From Chloroflexota bacterium (GTDB taxonomy: Bacteria > Chloroflexota > Anaerolineae > Anaerolineales > Villigracilaceae), in contig JAEWVF010000048.1 of the NCBI GenBank assembly GCA_023459215.1, positions 1-23,369 of the forward strand: DNA of 23,369 bases. The letters run 5' to 3'. Each line of letters starts with the position of its first letter. Position 1 is the first letter of the stretch. Below the pieces are notes generated by a model. That model ran no database searches. It saw nothing but the letters and a program-made list of their open reading frames with translations, and had not been told where the DNA came from. Positions 17,456 through 23,369 of the stretch are shown here, one piece after another. A program made the translations under genes and the position numbers.

Positions 17456-17965
17456 ATGATTTCATCCCGTGTTTCTGTTTTGACCCTGTTGCTTGGCTTG
17501 AGCTTGTTCGTGGCGGCCTGCGCCAGCACTGCGCCGATAGAAGAATCACCGGCGGTGGAGGCTCCTTCACAAGCTGAAACGGCCGCGCCAACCGCTGCGG
17601 CTGAAGAACCTGCCGAGGAGCAGGTTCCCGCTGCCGAAGGGGAAGTGGCCGCGCCGACTTCCGAACCGGTTGCGGCCGCGTCCGGCGGCGTCAGCTTCCA
17701 GAGCGACATCCTGCCGATTTTCGACCGTAGCTGCATCCGCTGCCATGGCGGGAACCGCACCGAGGCCGAACTTGACCTGCGTTCATACGCTTCCCTGATG
17801 GCCGGTTCCGAGAACGGCCCGGTCATTGTGGCTGGCGACGATGAAGCCAGCGAGTTGATTACCCAGGTAATTACCGGTGAGATGCCGCGCCGCGCGCCGA
17901 AACTGGCGGCTGAGCAGCTCCAATTGTTGGTGGATTGGGTCAACCAGGGCGCGCTGGATAATTAG
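17456..17965 (+). CDS. Monohaem cytochrome c lipoprotein (planctomycete-type cytochrome C domain)
   Basis: A 169-residue secreted haemoprotein. A signal peptide ends in lipobox VAAC (Cys22), then residues 23-77 are an Ala/Glu/Pro-rich spacer. The domain opens SFQSDILPIFDRSC and carries the haem site CIRCH (93-97). The distal ligand is probably Met142 in GEMPRRAP, equivalent to the MPP.GP motif of PSCyt1-like domains. It should be an anchored extracytoplasmic electron carrier. The gene stands alone with its own GAGG ribosome site (17443-17446) and a strong terminator. No oxidase, reductase or cytochrome maturation gene is nearby, so its partner is unknown. Confidence 0.85.
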   Translation: MISSRVSVLTLLLGLSLFVAACASTAPIEESPAVEAPSQAETAAPTAAAEEPAEEQVPAAEGEVAAPTSEPVAAASGGVSFQSDILPIFDRSCIRCHGGNRTEAELDLRSYASLMAGSENGPVIVAGDDEASELITQVITGEMPRRAPKLAAEQLQLLVDWVNQGALDN

Positions 17966-17986
17966 CCCGCCCGGACTGGAATAATG

Positions 17987-18026
17987 AAGATGCGGAGAGT
18001 GAGTTGCTCTCCGCATCTTTTTGTTT
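17987..18026 (+). terminator. Rho-independent terminator of the cytochrome gene
   Basis: A perfect 13-bp stem (17987-17999 with 18007-18019; core GATGCGGAGAG/CTCTCCGCATC) and 7-base loop is followed by TTTTTGTTT on the plus strand. It lies about 20 bases after the stop codon and just before the convergent gene ending at 18040. Confidence 0.92.
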
Positions 18027-18039
18027 ATATTCCAGCGCC

Positions 18040-19473
18040 TTATCCGGCCGGGGTGGAGGTCATTTCCGGTTCGCTGGTGGGTTCCTCTTCATAGTATTCT
18101 TCCTCTTCATAATATTCATCTTCGTAGTATTCACTCTCGCCGAGTGAACAAATCCCGATGTTATCTTGAACCACACAACCGCTGAGTTCTCCCTGGTAGA
18201 ACAGGCTTAGCAGGATTTCCAGGTTGTCGCTCGAATCGGCCAGCATGATCAGGTTGTTGCCTTTTTCGTTGGTTTCGAGCAGCAAAGCGCCCGTTCCCGC
18301 CAGGCTAACCTGGCCAACATCTGGAACGGTAACGAATTCGTAGGATTCGTCGATCTCCAGGTCAAGTTTCCTGATAATGGAGAGAATATCCTCGCTCTCT
18401 TCATAGGTGCCGATCAGGATGTTGTTGGCCGGGCCGCGTTTATCGCTGAGCGTTAGTTGAACGTTTTGCTGTTTGAAAGTCCCTTGCAGGTATGAGATTT
18501 GGGCGAGCAGGCTGGAGGTCAATTGGGTCTCGCCGAGCGTGACCAGGCTGGTTTGACCTTGAAAAATGTATGGGAAGTTGGCCAGACTCGGCTGGCGTTC
18601 GCCGCCCAGGGCAAATTCGGCCACATGTTCGACCAACTGGGCGTTGTCGGCGACGCTGAAGAAAGGCGTGGTCATAAAGGTAAAATCGCCGGCGGCCAGC
18701 ACATTGCCATCGGCGCTGAGCACCATCCCGGCCAGGTCTCCGCCTTTGTCGGTCAGCGAAGACAGGGTTTTGGGCGAAGCCGGGAGCAGGATTGTCCCGT
18801 TGCCGGTTGAGACGGAGTGTGTGCCGTATAAAACAACGGTTGCCAGCTTTTCAGTCAGGGGATGCTCGCCAAACTGGGTGAATTTCACATTGCGGAAATT
18901 GCCCTCGTTGTCGCTCTGGTTATAAAGATAATCGCCCGAGAAAGCGATCCCGGTCGAGGACAGGAGCAGGTTGGCGCTGTCGATATCGGGATAACTGTAA
19001 TCGAAGAAAGCCATGCCGCGGGTCGGGTCGGTGAAAACCAGCAGGCGGCCGCCGTTGGCCACAAAGCGCTCCACCGTGCGGATTTCATCCGCGCTGAACA
19101 GGCTGAGCGGCGACAGGATGATGTATGCGCTGACATAGCGCAATTTTTTCTCCAGCATTTCCTCGCCCGTATGGATTTCGGTGATTGCGCCGCGTGAAGT
19201 CAGGGCGCGGGTCAACAGTTCGATTTCGTTGATCAGGAATTGGTTGGAGTGGGCAAAATCGATCAGCACAACCTGGCCGGCGGCCTGACCGGCTTCCGGC
19301 AGGCTGACCGGGGCCGAGGCGCTTGGCGGCTCCGGGATAACGGCCTGCTCGAATTGGGGCGTGGTCACATTGGGTTGGTAGATGAACGGAAAGGCGTTCA
19401 TCCAGAAATATCTCGCCAGGATGGGCAGCAGGAAGAGCGCAATAGCGCTGATGATGCGATTGGTTTTGTTCAT
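18040..19473 (-). CDS. Membrane-anchored GATase-like protein (DUF4350/GldG-like) with acidic Tyr/Glu tail
   Basis: A 477-residue protein with one N-terminal membrane segment (about 8-24), then a large, probably extracytoplasmic, region. VVLIDFAHSNQFLINEIELL, a following IILSPLSLFSADEI and VANGGRLLVFTDPTRG recall the type 1 glutamine-amidotransferase-like fold of DUF4350 and GldG/IFT52-type proteins, which often lack catalytic residues. I see no Cys nucleophile. The C-terminus is low-complexity (YYEDEYYEEEEYYEEE at about 446-461) before a Thr/Ser/Pro tail. GAGGAG lies about 7 bases upstream, and the gene follows the SppA-like gene after 15 bp, so they probably form one operon. Function unknown; a shared envelope role with the peptidase is inference. 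Confidence 0.7.
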   Translation of the reverse strand: MNKTNRIISAIALFLLPILARYFWMNAFPFIYQPNVTTPQFEQAVIPEPPSASAPVSLPEAGQAAGQVVLIDFAHSNQFLINEIELLTRALTSRGAITEIHTGEEMLEKKLRYVSAYIILSPLSLFSADEIRTVERFVANGGRLLVFTDPTRGMAFFDYSYPDIDSANLLLSSTGIAFSGDYLYNQSDNEGNFRNVKFTQFGEHPLTEKLATVVLYGTHSVSTGNGTILLPASPKTLSSLTDKGGDLAGMVLSADGNVLAAGDFTFMTTPFFSVADNAQLVEHVAEFALGGERQPSLANFPYIFQGQTSLVTLGETQLTSSLLAQISYLQGTFKQQNVQLTLSDKRGPANNILIGTYEESEDILSIIRKLDLEIDESYEFVTVPDVGQVSLAGTGALLLETNEKGNNLIMLADSSDNLEILLSLFYQGELSGCVVQDNIGICSLGESEYYEDEYYEEEEYYEEEPTSEPEMTSTPAG

Positions 19474-19488
19474 GGCTGGCTCCTCGTT

Positions 19489-20343
19489 TTACTGCTCAAC
19501 GCCCGGCAGGGGCGGGATAAAAAGCAGGTAAATCCCCGCTTCAGCCGGGGTTTGCAGTTGGACACCCTCGGGCGACAGGCCGTAGAACTCGAATTGGGGC
19601 ATCTCATACCCGGAAACGGTTGACAGGTCGAGGGTGGTGAAGTTGCGCACCCGCGCCAGTTCGGCGGTTTTCTCCTCCGCATCCGACTGGTTGCCGACCT
19701 GGTCGACAATTCCCATCCGCACTGCTTCGCTGCCCAGCCAAAGCTGGCCGGTCAGGACGGTTTCCATATCCACCTTGAGCCGTTCGCCGCGCCCGGCCTC
19801 GATGGCCATGGCGAAGCCTTGCTTGACCATTTCGGTCTGGCGGATGTAATGATCGCGCGGGTAGCCGAAGAGCTTGTAGGGACCGGTCGAGATGGTGTAC
19901 TCGTAAAGGCCCGGCGCGGGCGGCAGGTAGCCAATCACACCAACGTTGCCGACGCTGGACGTTGGGCGGGTGATGATGTAGTCAGCCCCGACCGCCAGGT
20001 AATAAGCTCCGCTGGCGGCCATCTGGTTGACCGAAGCGACCACCGGCTTGGTCTCGCGCAGTTTGAGCAGTTCCAGATAAACGCTCTCGGTATCGGCGAC
20101 TGTCCCGCCTGGGCTGGACAACACCAGGACAACCCCGCGCACTTCAGGGTGCTTGCGGGCATACTCGATTTGGCGGATCATGCTTTCGGCGCTATACGGG
20201 TCGATCGGGTCGTTCAGGTAAATCAACCCGATGACCGGTTGGGGAATCAGCGCCGCGATCAATAGCCCCGCCGCCAGGGGCAGCAGCGCCCAGGCGACGA
20301 ATGATGCGATTTTCTTCCAAAACAGCGAGATGGTTTGACTCAT
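19489..20343 (-). CDS. SppA-like S49 family peptidase, catalytic Lys position altered
   Basis: A 284-residue membrane-anchored S49 (signal peptide peptidase/protease IV) relative. One membrane helix (about 14-34) precedes the fold: VRGVVLVLSSPGGTVADTE (69-85), KPVVASVNQMAASGAYY (99-115) with predicted nucleophile Ser111, and PTSSVGNVGVIG. The partner Lys normally lies in an IKSG-xYKD context; here the aligned segment is ISTGPYKLFG, so Ser152 takes its place and Lys157 matches the later Lys. The ATG at 20343 has GGAGG 5 bases upstream; the longer frame to 20709 runs through the promoter and the divergent efp gene. It heads an operon with the DUF4350-like gene. Confidence 0.87.
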   Translation of the reverse strand: MSQTISLFWKKIASFVAWALLPLAAGLLIAALIPQPVIGLIYLNDPIDPYSAESMIRQIEYARKHPEVRGVVLVLSSPGGTVADTESVYLELLKLRETKPVVASVNQMAASGAYYLAVGADYIITRPTSSVGNVGVIGYLPPAPGLYEYTISTGPYKLFGYPRDHYIRQTEMVKQGFAMAIEAGRGERLKVDMETVLTGQLWLGSEAVRMGIVDQVGNQSDAEEKTAELARVRNFTTLDLSTVSGYEMPQFEFYGLSPEGVQLQTPAEAGIYLLFIPPLPGVEQ

Positions 20344-20370
20344 TTTGCCTCCATGCCAGGATATGAAATC

Positions 20371-20399
20371 AGGATACAACGCGCCCGGGTTTTTGTCAA
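20371..20399 (-). promoter_or_regulatory. Promoter of the SppA-like gene
   Basis: On the minus strand a perfect TTGACA (20399-20394) and TATCCT (20376-20371) are separated by 17 bases. This predicts a start near 20364 and a leader of about 20 bases that contains the GGAGG ribosome site. Confidence 0.75.
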
Positions 20400-20431
20400 T
20401 CGGCGCCGGGCTTGATTTCCAATTTTTCCCA

Positions 20432-20460
20432 TTCTCGAAACAAGGCTGATGCGCTATAAT
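20432..20460 (+). promoter_or_regulatory. Candidate efp promoter
   Basis: A consensus TATAAT (20455-20460) has TTCTCG 17 bases upstream as a poor -35. The expected start is near 20467, giving a leader of about 37 bases. It is back to back with the SppA-like promoter. Confidence 0.55.
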
Positions 20461-20503
20461 TCGCAAGTTAATTTTCTCAAAGCAAACCATAAAGGAAGCA
20501 AGT

Positions 20504-21061
20504 ATGATTGATGTCAATGATCTTCGCAAGGGTGTCACATTCGAGTATGACGGGCAGTTGTTCAAAGTGCTTGAGTACAGCCACCACAAACCGGGGCGCG
20601 GTAACGCCACCATCCGCATTAAAGCGCGCAATTTGAAAACAGGTTCAAATATTGAAAAAACCTTCCAGTCGGGCGACCGTGTTCCCGAAGCGCGGCTGGA
20701 GTTCCACAACGTCCAGTTCCTTTACAGCGACGGCGACAATTTCCACTTTATGGACAACGTCACCTACGATCAGCCTGCCATCCCCACGGATGTTGTCGGC
20801 GATCTGGCTGGTTTCCTGAAGGAAGGCACCGAGTGCAAACTGACCTTCTACGAAAACAAGCCGCTGGATATCGAAGTCCCGCTGACCGTTGATTTGAAGG
20901 TCGTGGCGGCTGAAGTGGCCGTGCGTGGCGATACCGCCACCGGCGTGACCAAAAAAGTAAAAGTTGAGACCGGCATCTCTGTCCAGGTTCCCAACTTCGT
21001 CAAGGAAGGCGATACCATCCGCGTCGATACCCGCACAGGCGAGTACGTCACCCGCGTTTGA
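20504..21061 (+). CDS. efp: Translation elongation factor P
   Basis: A 185-residue, full-length EF-P that relieves ribosome stalling at polyproline. The three beta-barrel domains are all present: an N-terminal KOW-like domain (1-62), the OB domain with FMDNVTYDQ, and the C-terminal OB domain ending with the EF-P signature GDTIRVDTRTGEYVTRV. The tip that reaches the peptidyl-transferase centre is HHKPGRGNATI with Arg32, where E. coli and Bacillus proteins have a modified Lys. AAGGA (20492-20496) is 7 bases upstream and a terminator follows. No EarP, EpmA/EpmB or YmfI-type modification gene is in the window. Confidence 0.97.
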   Translation: MIDVNDLRKGVTFEYDGQLFKVLEYSHHKPGRGNATIRIKARNLKTGSNIEKTFQSGDRVPEARLEFHNVQFLYSDGDNFHFMDNVTYDQPAIPTDVVGDLAGFLKEGTECKLTFYENKPLDIEVPLTVDLKVVAAEVAVRGDTATGVTKKVKVETGISVQVPNFVKEGDTIRVDTRTGEYVTRV

Positions 21062-21083
21062 TCGATTTTGATTTCCGATAATG

Positions 21084-21112
21084 AGCCGAGAATTTTCTCG
21101 GCTTTTTATTTT
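21084..21112 (+). terminator. Rho-independent terminator of efp
   Basis: AGCCGAGA (21084-21091) pairs with TCTCGGCT (21096-21103) around a 4-base loop and is followed by TTTTTATTTT. It lies 23 bases after the efp stop. Confidence 0.9.
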
Positions 21113-21141
21113 CTGGAGCGATTTGCGCGCGGTAAGGCGGG

Positions 21142-21147
21142 TATAAT
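21142..21147 (+). promoter_or_regulatory. Candidate -10 box for the Cys-rich/HAD-DinB gene pair
   Basis: A consensus TATAAT followed by TCAGC lies 37 bases before the ATG at 21184 and after the efp terminator. No clear -35 is visible. Confidence 0.45.
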
Positions 21148-21183
21148 TCAGCAGGTTTTAGCGAAACTTCAAGGGAAACAACG

Positions 21184-21513
21184 ATGAAAACTCCTGCCGG
21201 TAAAGAATGCCCCTATTTTTATGGAAATTATTTTCGCGGACGCTCACAGGAAGAATGCCGCCTGCTGAATGCCCCCGGACAAAAATGGACGGCCGATTTG
21301 TGTAAGACCTGTCCGGTGCCGGGCATCACCAGCGCGAATGCCTGCACGCACATGAACCTGCGCGCAACCGTTTCGCGTCCGCTGGCGGCCCTCTTCCAGC
21401 GCCGGGTGCAGGTCAGCGCTTATTGCCAGAAAACCAGCCGCGCCGTTGCCGAGCCGCATGTTGGCTGCGGTGAATGCCACCCCATCCCGCCCATCTTCGA
21501 AGTGAAAAAATGA
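21184..21513 (+). CDS. Small eight-cysteine protein, probably metal-binding
   Basis: A 109-residue protein with no signal peptide or membrane segment, so probably cytoplasmic. Cysteines are at 9, 25, 40, 43, 54, 81, 95 and 98, including CKTC and CGEC pairs, with His56, His92 and His99 near them. Such spacing suits two zinc sites or an iron-sulfur centre; the sequence cannot decide. I do not recognise the family. AAGGG lies about 10 bases upstream of the ATG. The gene ends in an ATGA overlap with the HAD-DinB fusion (21510-21513), so the two are very likely made together and may act together. Confidence 0.8.
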   Translation: MKTPAGKECPYFYGNYFRGRSQEECRLLNAPGQKWTADLCKTCPVPGITSANACTHMNLRATVSRPLAALFQRRVQVSAYCQKTSRAVAEPHVGCGECHPIPPIFEVKK

Positions 21514-22703
21514 CCCTGCGCCTGCTGCTCGATCTAGACGATACCCTGCTCAATTCCAACATTGACGCGCTGATTCCGGTTTACTTCCAGAAACTGACCG
21601 CCCACCTGTCCGATTCATTGCCCCAGGAGCGCCTGTTGATGGAATTGGTGCGCGGCACACGTACAATGTACGCCAGCTCTGATCCGCTCAAGACCCTTGA
21701 GCAGGTATTCAGCGATGCGTTTTACCCGCCGCTCGGCGCAACCCGCGAAGCCCTGGCGGCCCAAATCGACGATTTCTACGAGCGGATTTTTCCCGAACTC
21801 CAGCCGTTGACCAGTCCGCGCGCCGATGCGCAGGAGTTTGTCGCCTGGGCTTTTGCGCAGGGCTTTGACGTTTCGGTCGCCACCGATCCGCTTTTTCCGC
21901 GCAAGGCGATTTTGCACCGCCTGCGCTGGGCGGATTTGGCCCCGGAGCGGACTCCCTTCAGCCTGGTTTCCGATTTCGAGACTTTCCATTTCGCCAAGGT
22001 TTCCCAATCCTACTACCCCGAATTCCTGCTGCGTCTCGGCTGGGCCGCGGAACCGGTCGTGATGATCGGTGACAGCCTCGAGCGTGATATTTTCCCGGCC
22101 CGTCAGGCGGGGTTGCCCGCTTTTTGGCTGCGCGCCGAGGGTCAGTCCGCGCCTGAAGCCGAAGGCATCCCCCAGGGCACTTTTGCGGATTTGCGCCGCT
22201 GGCTCGAAACAGTTGACCCGGCCAGCCTGCTGCCGGATTTTTCCGGCCCCGAGGCGCTTTTGGTGGCGCTGCCGGCCAGCGTTGCCGTTCTGCACACCCT
22301 GACGCTTAAGGCTCCTCCTGCAAACTGGGCTTCCCGGCCCGCCCCAGGCGAGTGGGCGTTGACTGAGATTCTGTGCCACCTGCGCGATGTCGAGCGCGAG
22401 GTCAATCTGCCGCGCTTCCAGGCTGCGCTCAAGGATGAGAATGCTTTTGTTGTCGGCCAGGAAACCGATTCGTGGGCTGAAGAACGGAATTACATAAAAC
22501 AGGACGGCTTGCAGGCTTTCTATGATTACGCCAGCGCCCGGCTGGAACTGCTGGCCCTGCTGAAAACACTTACCCCCGAACAGTGGCAGCGTAAAGTCCG
22601 CCACACCATTTTTGGTCCCACCAGCCTGCGCGAACTGGCCGGATTTATGCTCGAACACGACCAGGCGCATGTGCGTCAGGCCTGGCAGGCGGCGCGCTTC
22701 TAA
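21510..22703 (+). CDS. HAD hydrolase fused to a C-terminal DinB-like domain
   Basis: A 397-residue two-domain protein. Residues 1-240 form a HAD hydrolase: motif I DLDDT (Asp8, Asp10), motif II Thr125 in SVATD, motif III Lys163 in HFAKVSQSYYPEFL, motif IV GDSLERD (Asp188, Asp193). Residues 247-397 resemble the DinB/YfiT metal-binding four-helix bundle, with RPAPGEWALTEILCHLRDVE (His290) and FMLEHDQAHVRQ (His383, His387), the usual three-His set. DinB-like members include thiol transferases using bacillithiol or mycothiol. The ATG at 21510 overlaps the preceding stop; the longer frame from 21474 lies in the Cys-rich gene. The stop overlaps the convergent gene's stop. The combined function is unknown. 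Confidence 0.88.
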   Translation: MTLRLLLDLDDTLLNSNIDALIPVYFQKLTAHLSDSLPQERLLMELVRGTRTMYASSDPLKTLEQVFSDAFYPPLGATREALAAQIDDFYERIFPELQPLTSPRADAQEFVAWAFAQGFDVSVATDPLFPRKAILHRLRWADLAPERTPFSLVSDFETFHFAKVSQSYYPEFLLRLGWAAEPVVMIGDSLERDIFPARQAGLPAFWLRAEGQSAPEAEGIPQGTFADLRRWLETVDPASLLPDFSGPEALLVALPASVAVLHTLTLKAPPANWASRPAPGEWALTEILCHLRDVEREVNLPRFQAALKDENAFVVGQETDSWAEERNYIKQDGLQAFYDYASARLELLALLKTLTPEQWQRKVRHTIFGPTSLRELAGFMLEHDQAHVRQAWQAARF

Positions 22704-22990
22704 TTTGCGCGGAACAGCGCCTCGGGCGCAAACCGCTGGCAGCGTTGGCAAGCCCTGCCGCGCACGCGCCAGCCCAGGTCGTCGCGCGTCGAGCGGAAAA
22801 GAGCTTCGGCTTCGCCGCCCAGCAACCCGCTTTCGATTAGCTCCCGGGCCAGGTGACGGGGAATATCCAGGGTTACAGTTCGCACCCGCCCCCCACAGTC
22901 CAAACATAACAAGCGCTGCCAGAACCAGCGGCCTGTCTGGCGGGTTTCGAGGCGGGGAACCAGGCTGTAACCGGAAAGCTCGGATTTCAT
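22700..22990 (-). CDS. Small protein with two CxxC pairs, zinc-ribbon-like
   Basis: A 96-residue protein. CLDC (Cys29, Cys32) and CQRC (Cys81, Cys84) lie about 50 residues apart and could form one zinc-ribbon site around a helical middle (RHLARELIESGLLG). No signal peptide or membrane segment is visible. It is Arg-rich. No obvious Shine-Dalgarno precedes the ATG. The stop overlaps that of the HAD-DinB gene on the other strand by 4 bp. A terminator at 23026-23059 separates it from the gene upstream. I do not recognise the family; the CxxC pairing and in-frame fit argue that it is real. Confidence 0.6.
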   Translation of the reverse strand: MKSELSGYSLVPRLETRQTGRWFWQRLLCLDCGGRVRTVTLDIPRHLARELIESGLLGGEAEALFRSTRDDLGWRVRGRACQRCQRFAPEALFRAN

Positions 22991-23017
22991 TGCGTTGGCC
23001 GTTTCTGCAGGCTTTTG

Positions 23018-23064
23018 CTCAAAACAAACCGCCCTCTCTTGAAAAAGACAGGGCGGTTTTCTTC
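23018..23064 (-). terminator. Rho-independent terminator of the luciferase-like gene
   Basis: AAACCGCCCT (23026-23035) pairs with AGGGCGGTTT (23050-23059), with two more pairs after a mismatch. On the minus strand it is followed by GTTTTGAG. The plus side is also T-rich (TTTTCTTCATTTTT), but no plus-strand gene ends close by. It lies 23 bases after the stop at 23082. Confidence 0.75.
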
Positions 23065-23081
23065 ATTTTTATTAGCTCGCC

Positions 23082-23369
23082 CTATGCCTGGGCAAAGGTA
23101 TCAATCAGCAGCTTGAAATTGCCGCCGACCGGGTACAGGATCGGGCAGGTGCAGCCGCGCTTGACGTATTCCTGCACTTTGGTCCGCGCTTCAGCGGGTG
23201 TGCCCGAAGCTGTGATTTTGTGTACCAGTTCATCGGGAACCAGGTGCTTGGCCTTGTTGATTTGCTCCTTGGTGGCCGGCCAGCCCAAAATCGACTGGAT
23301 TTCATGCACCACCTCGTCGCTCACGCCGCTGGCCTTGGCGATATGCGGCTGCTGGGCCATATACTGGCA
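23082..23369 (-). CDS. Luciferase-like (LLM class) flavin/F420-dependent oxidoreductase, C-terminal part
   Basis: The last 95 or so residues of a protein whose start is beyond the right edge: the frame is open to the final base, and the internal Met at 23360 is preceded by Cys-Gln-Tyr codons with no stop. The segment VPDELVHKITASGTPAEARTK is split here as VPDELVHKITASGTP then AEARTKVQEYVKRG, followed by CTCPILYPVGG and LLIDTFA. This is the typical C-terminal end of bacterial-luciferase-fold enzymes, including F420-dependent reductases of the Mer group. Cofactor and substrate cannot be read from this fragment. Confidence 0.75.
   Translation of the reverse strand, partial: CQYMAQQPHIAKASGVSDEVVHEIQSILGWPATKEQINKAKHLVPDELVHKITASGTPAEARTKVQEYVKRGCTCPILYPVGGNFKLLIDTFAQA

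Noticed and set aside
21615..22907. 430-residue minus-strand frame opposite the HAD-DinB gene
   Set aside because: Arg/Gly/Gln-rich antisense shadow with no motif; it also overlaps the CxxC gene in another frame.

Overview
The window is a dense bacterial chromosome segment of fairly high GC. The closest fit I can argue is an Anaerolineae-type member of the Chloroflexota. The reasons are Ala/Glu/Pro-rich lipoproteins with Thr-Pro linkers, an EF-P with a KPGRGN tip, TATAAT boxes just upstream of several genes, and housekeeping genes mixed with conserved proteins of unknown role. This assignment is inference from protein style. There is no rRNA, tRNA, CRISPR array, transposase, integrase or phage gene in view.

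Layout. (1) 1-3345, minus strand: a ferric-iron type ABC importer in the order substrate-binding lipoprotein, two-domain permease, ATPase (cut by the window edge), with a promoter overlapping an 8+8 bp palindrome. (2) 3378-3585: a bidirectional terminator and a palindromic repeat. (3) 3605-5140, minus: homoserine dehydrogenase followed by a small HAD protein with an altered motif I. (4) 5335-6174, plus: an AT-rich lipoprotein of unknown function, which looks unlike its neighbours. (5) 6338-9040, minus: PEP carboxylase. (6) 9047-9738: the only long gene-free stretch, packed with three different palindromic elements and ending in the secDF terminator. (7) 9739-12013, minus: secD-secF.

(8) 12103-17311, minus: a tightly packed six-gene cluster with three overlaps and two gaps of 10 bp or less. 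In order it holds a degenerate UvrD/RecB-like helicase, a SAM methyltransferase, a SpoIIE-type phosphatase, a potassium-channel-like protein with RCK domains and an unusual filter, a P-loop kinase-like protein and a MazG-like pyrophosphohydrolase. It starts from a TTGACA-17-TACCCT promoter placed so that the mRNA should be leaderless. (9) 17456-17965, plus: a monohaem cytochrome c lipoprotein. (10) 18040-20343, minus: an SppA-like S49 peptidase and a membrane-anchored protein resembling DUF4350/GldG-type proteins. (11) 20504-22703, plus: EF-P, then an eight-cysteine protein translationally coupled to a HAD-DinB fusion. (12) 22700-23369, minus: a small zinc-ribbon-like protein and the C-terminal end of a luciferase-like oxidoreductase.

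Working together: the first genes import iron; hom and ppc serve aspartate-family and anaplerotic metabolism; secDF and the SppA-like peptidase serve the envelope. The most unusual parts are the six-gene cluster, the HAD-DinB fusion with its Cys-rich partner, and the small repeat elements. I see no complete, clearly new defence or mobile system. Codon-rich antisense frames are common here because of the GC content and were discarded.
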